Below are positions 7,293 to 7,676 of a stretch of 7,676 nt of DNA, piece after piece. The position numbers and the translations under genes are program-made. The notes beneath the pieces are model-generated. The model made no database searches. It was not told where the DNA came from and saw only the letters and a list, made by a program, of their open reading frames with translations. How positions within the stretch are numbered: the stretch's first letter is position 1; every line of letters begins with the position of its first letter. The stretch covers positions 1 through 7,676 of the forward strand of contig JAWXBU010000060.1 of NCBI GenBank assembly GCA_034440255.1, in the 5' to 3' direction. The stretch comes from JAEUIA01 sp034440255. Lineage in GTDB: Bacteria; Planctomycetota; UBA1135; GCA-002686595.

Positions 7293-7492
7293 CAGCGATC
7301 TCCGCTGAGGAAACTACTCTCGAGCCGCGTAGCACCCAAGCGTGAGTTCCGGTCGATTCGCGCTGTCGACCCATCCAACATTCGTGCGCAGATCTCATCT
7401 GGATCCGGTTCTGAATACTTGTCCGGATCTTCCGCCATGCAGTCGGCACACATCGCCGGAAGGGACGATTCGATACCAGCGCTCGAGCACAC
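7292..7492 (-). CDS. Possible small ORF (66 residues) coupled to the amine oxidase
   Basis: A GTG at 7490-7492 opens a 66-residue frame that is acidic in the middle (AEDPDKYSEPDPDE). It carries an MCADCM Cys pair and ends in SSFLSGDR. Its TGA shares one base with the amine oxidase ATG (TGATG), and the amine oxidase Shine-Dalgarno lies inside it, a layout typical of coupled genes. Against it: no family is recognised, there is no well-placed ribosome binding site before the GTG, the start falls inside the first unit of a non-coding-looking tandem repeat, and third-position GC (about 62% by hand count) looks lower than in the neighbours. An internal ATG at 7451-7453 is an alternative start. The stretch could equally be the untranslated leader of the amine oxidase gene. 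Confidence 0.25.
   Translation of the reverse strand: MCSSAGIESSLPAMCADCMAEDPDKYSEPDPDEICARMLDGSTARIDRNSRLGATRLESSFLSGDR
7300..7303 (-). promoter_or_regulatory. Shine-Dalgarno of the amine oxidase gene
   Basis: On the minus strand GGAG lies 7 bases before ATG 7292-7290. It fixes that ATG as the start and keeps the full Tat signal, whose twin Arg lies about 20 residues downstream. Confidence 0.6.
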
Positions 7493-7676
7493 TCCGCCGC
7501 CACGCCCAGCTTCCCCGAAACTGACGCATCATCCCGAGCAACTCGGCACACTCCGCCACCCCGCCCAGCTTCCCCGAAACTGACGCATCCATCCCGAGCA
7601 ACTCAGCACACTCCGCCGCCACGCCCAGCTTCCCCGAAACTGACGCATCCATCCCGAGCAACTCAGCACACTCCGC
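7491..7676. repeat. 60-base tandem repeat array, three copies plus the start of a fourth
   Basis: The units are 7491-7549 (59 bases), 7550-7609 (60) and 7610-7669 (60), and 7670-7676 begins a fourth at the window edge. Each starts ACTCCGCC and ends GCAC on the plus strand. Units 2 and 3 differ at two positions (7558 and 7561 against 7618 and 7621). Unit 1 matches unit 3 except for one missing C near its base 40 and G for A in the last ten bases. Degenerate repeat-like sequence (CTCGAGCAC) continues just left of unit 1. Every unit contains CAGCTTC-CCC-GAAACTG, which on the minus strand reads CAGUUUC-GGG-GAAGCUG and can fold as a 7-bp hairpin with one G-U pair. Two of the three minus-strand frames are open through the 60-base units, but the 59-base unit shifts frame, so a coding role is doubtful. 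No inverted repeats or transposase suggest an insertion sequence, and there are no unique spacers as in CRISPR. Confidence 0.9.

Noticed and set aside
6138..7583. 481-residue open frame on the plus strand across the amine oxidase gene
   Set aside because: It is an antisense shadow with Arg/Glu/His-rich composition and no motif, while the minus-strand frame has Tat, FAD-binding and C-terminal motifs.
7491..7676. CRISPR array or insertion sequence end
   Set aside because: Whole 60-base units are repeated without unique spacers. There are no terminal inverted repeats, target-site duplication or transposase in the visible part.

Overview
The window is GC-rich bacterial DNA with almost continuous coding. 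The best guess for the source is a planctomycete or a close relative. The grounds are a large Cys-rich secreted protein built of repeated beta-type domains with a C-terminal CGNNG...GCANS signature, which I associate from memory with marine Planctomycetes, plus a stand-alone TIGR00300-type enzyme, a full-length FadE and Tat-exported enzymes. The lineage is inference; no rRNA or marker gene is present.

Layout from left to right: (1) bases 1-1533, minus strand: the N-terminal 511 residues of a secreted protein with three tandem domains, cut by the left edge of the window. (2) 1534-1762: a divergent intergenic region holding a 22-bp near-perfect palindrome at 1623-1644. (3) 1763-3331, plus strand: a tight two-gene unit, a small three-helix membrane protein followed by a TIGR00300 (LOR/SDH-type) enzyme that is probably an ornithine cyclodeaminase. 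The second gene's Shine-Dalgarno overlaps the first gene's stop codon. (4) 3348-5765, minus strand: membrane-anchored acyl-CoA dehydrogenase FadE, convergent with the previous unit across only 16 bases. (5) 5823-7292, minus strand: a Tat-exported flavin amine oxidase, 57 bases upstream of fadE and probably co-transcribed with it. (6) 7292-7492, minus strand: a doubtful small ORF ending in a TGATG overlap with the amine oxidase start. (7) 7491-7676: three copies and the start of a fourth of a 60-base tandem repeat that runs off the right edge.

The metabolic theme is mixed: fatty-acid beta-oxidation (FadE), amine or amino-acid oxidation outside the cytoplasm (flavin oxidase) and ornithine-to-proline conversion (TIGR00300 enzyme). 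Nothing proves that these act in one pathway. No phage, transposon, CRISPR, tRNA or rRNA was seen. The parts least explained by known genes are the 60-base tandem array upstream of the amine oxidase-fadE unit, the palindrome between the divergent genes, and the cysteine pattern of the secreted repeat protein.
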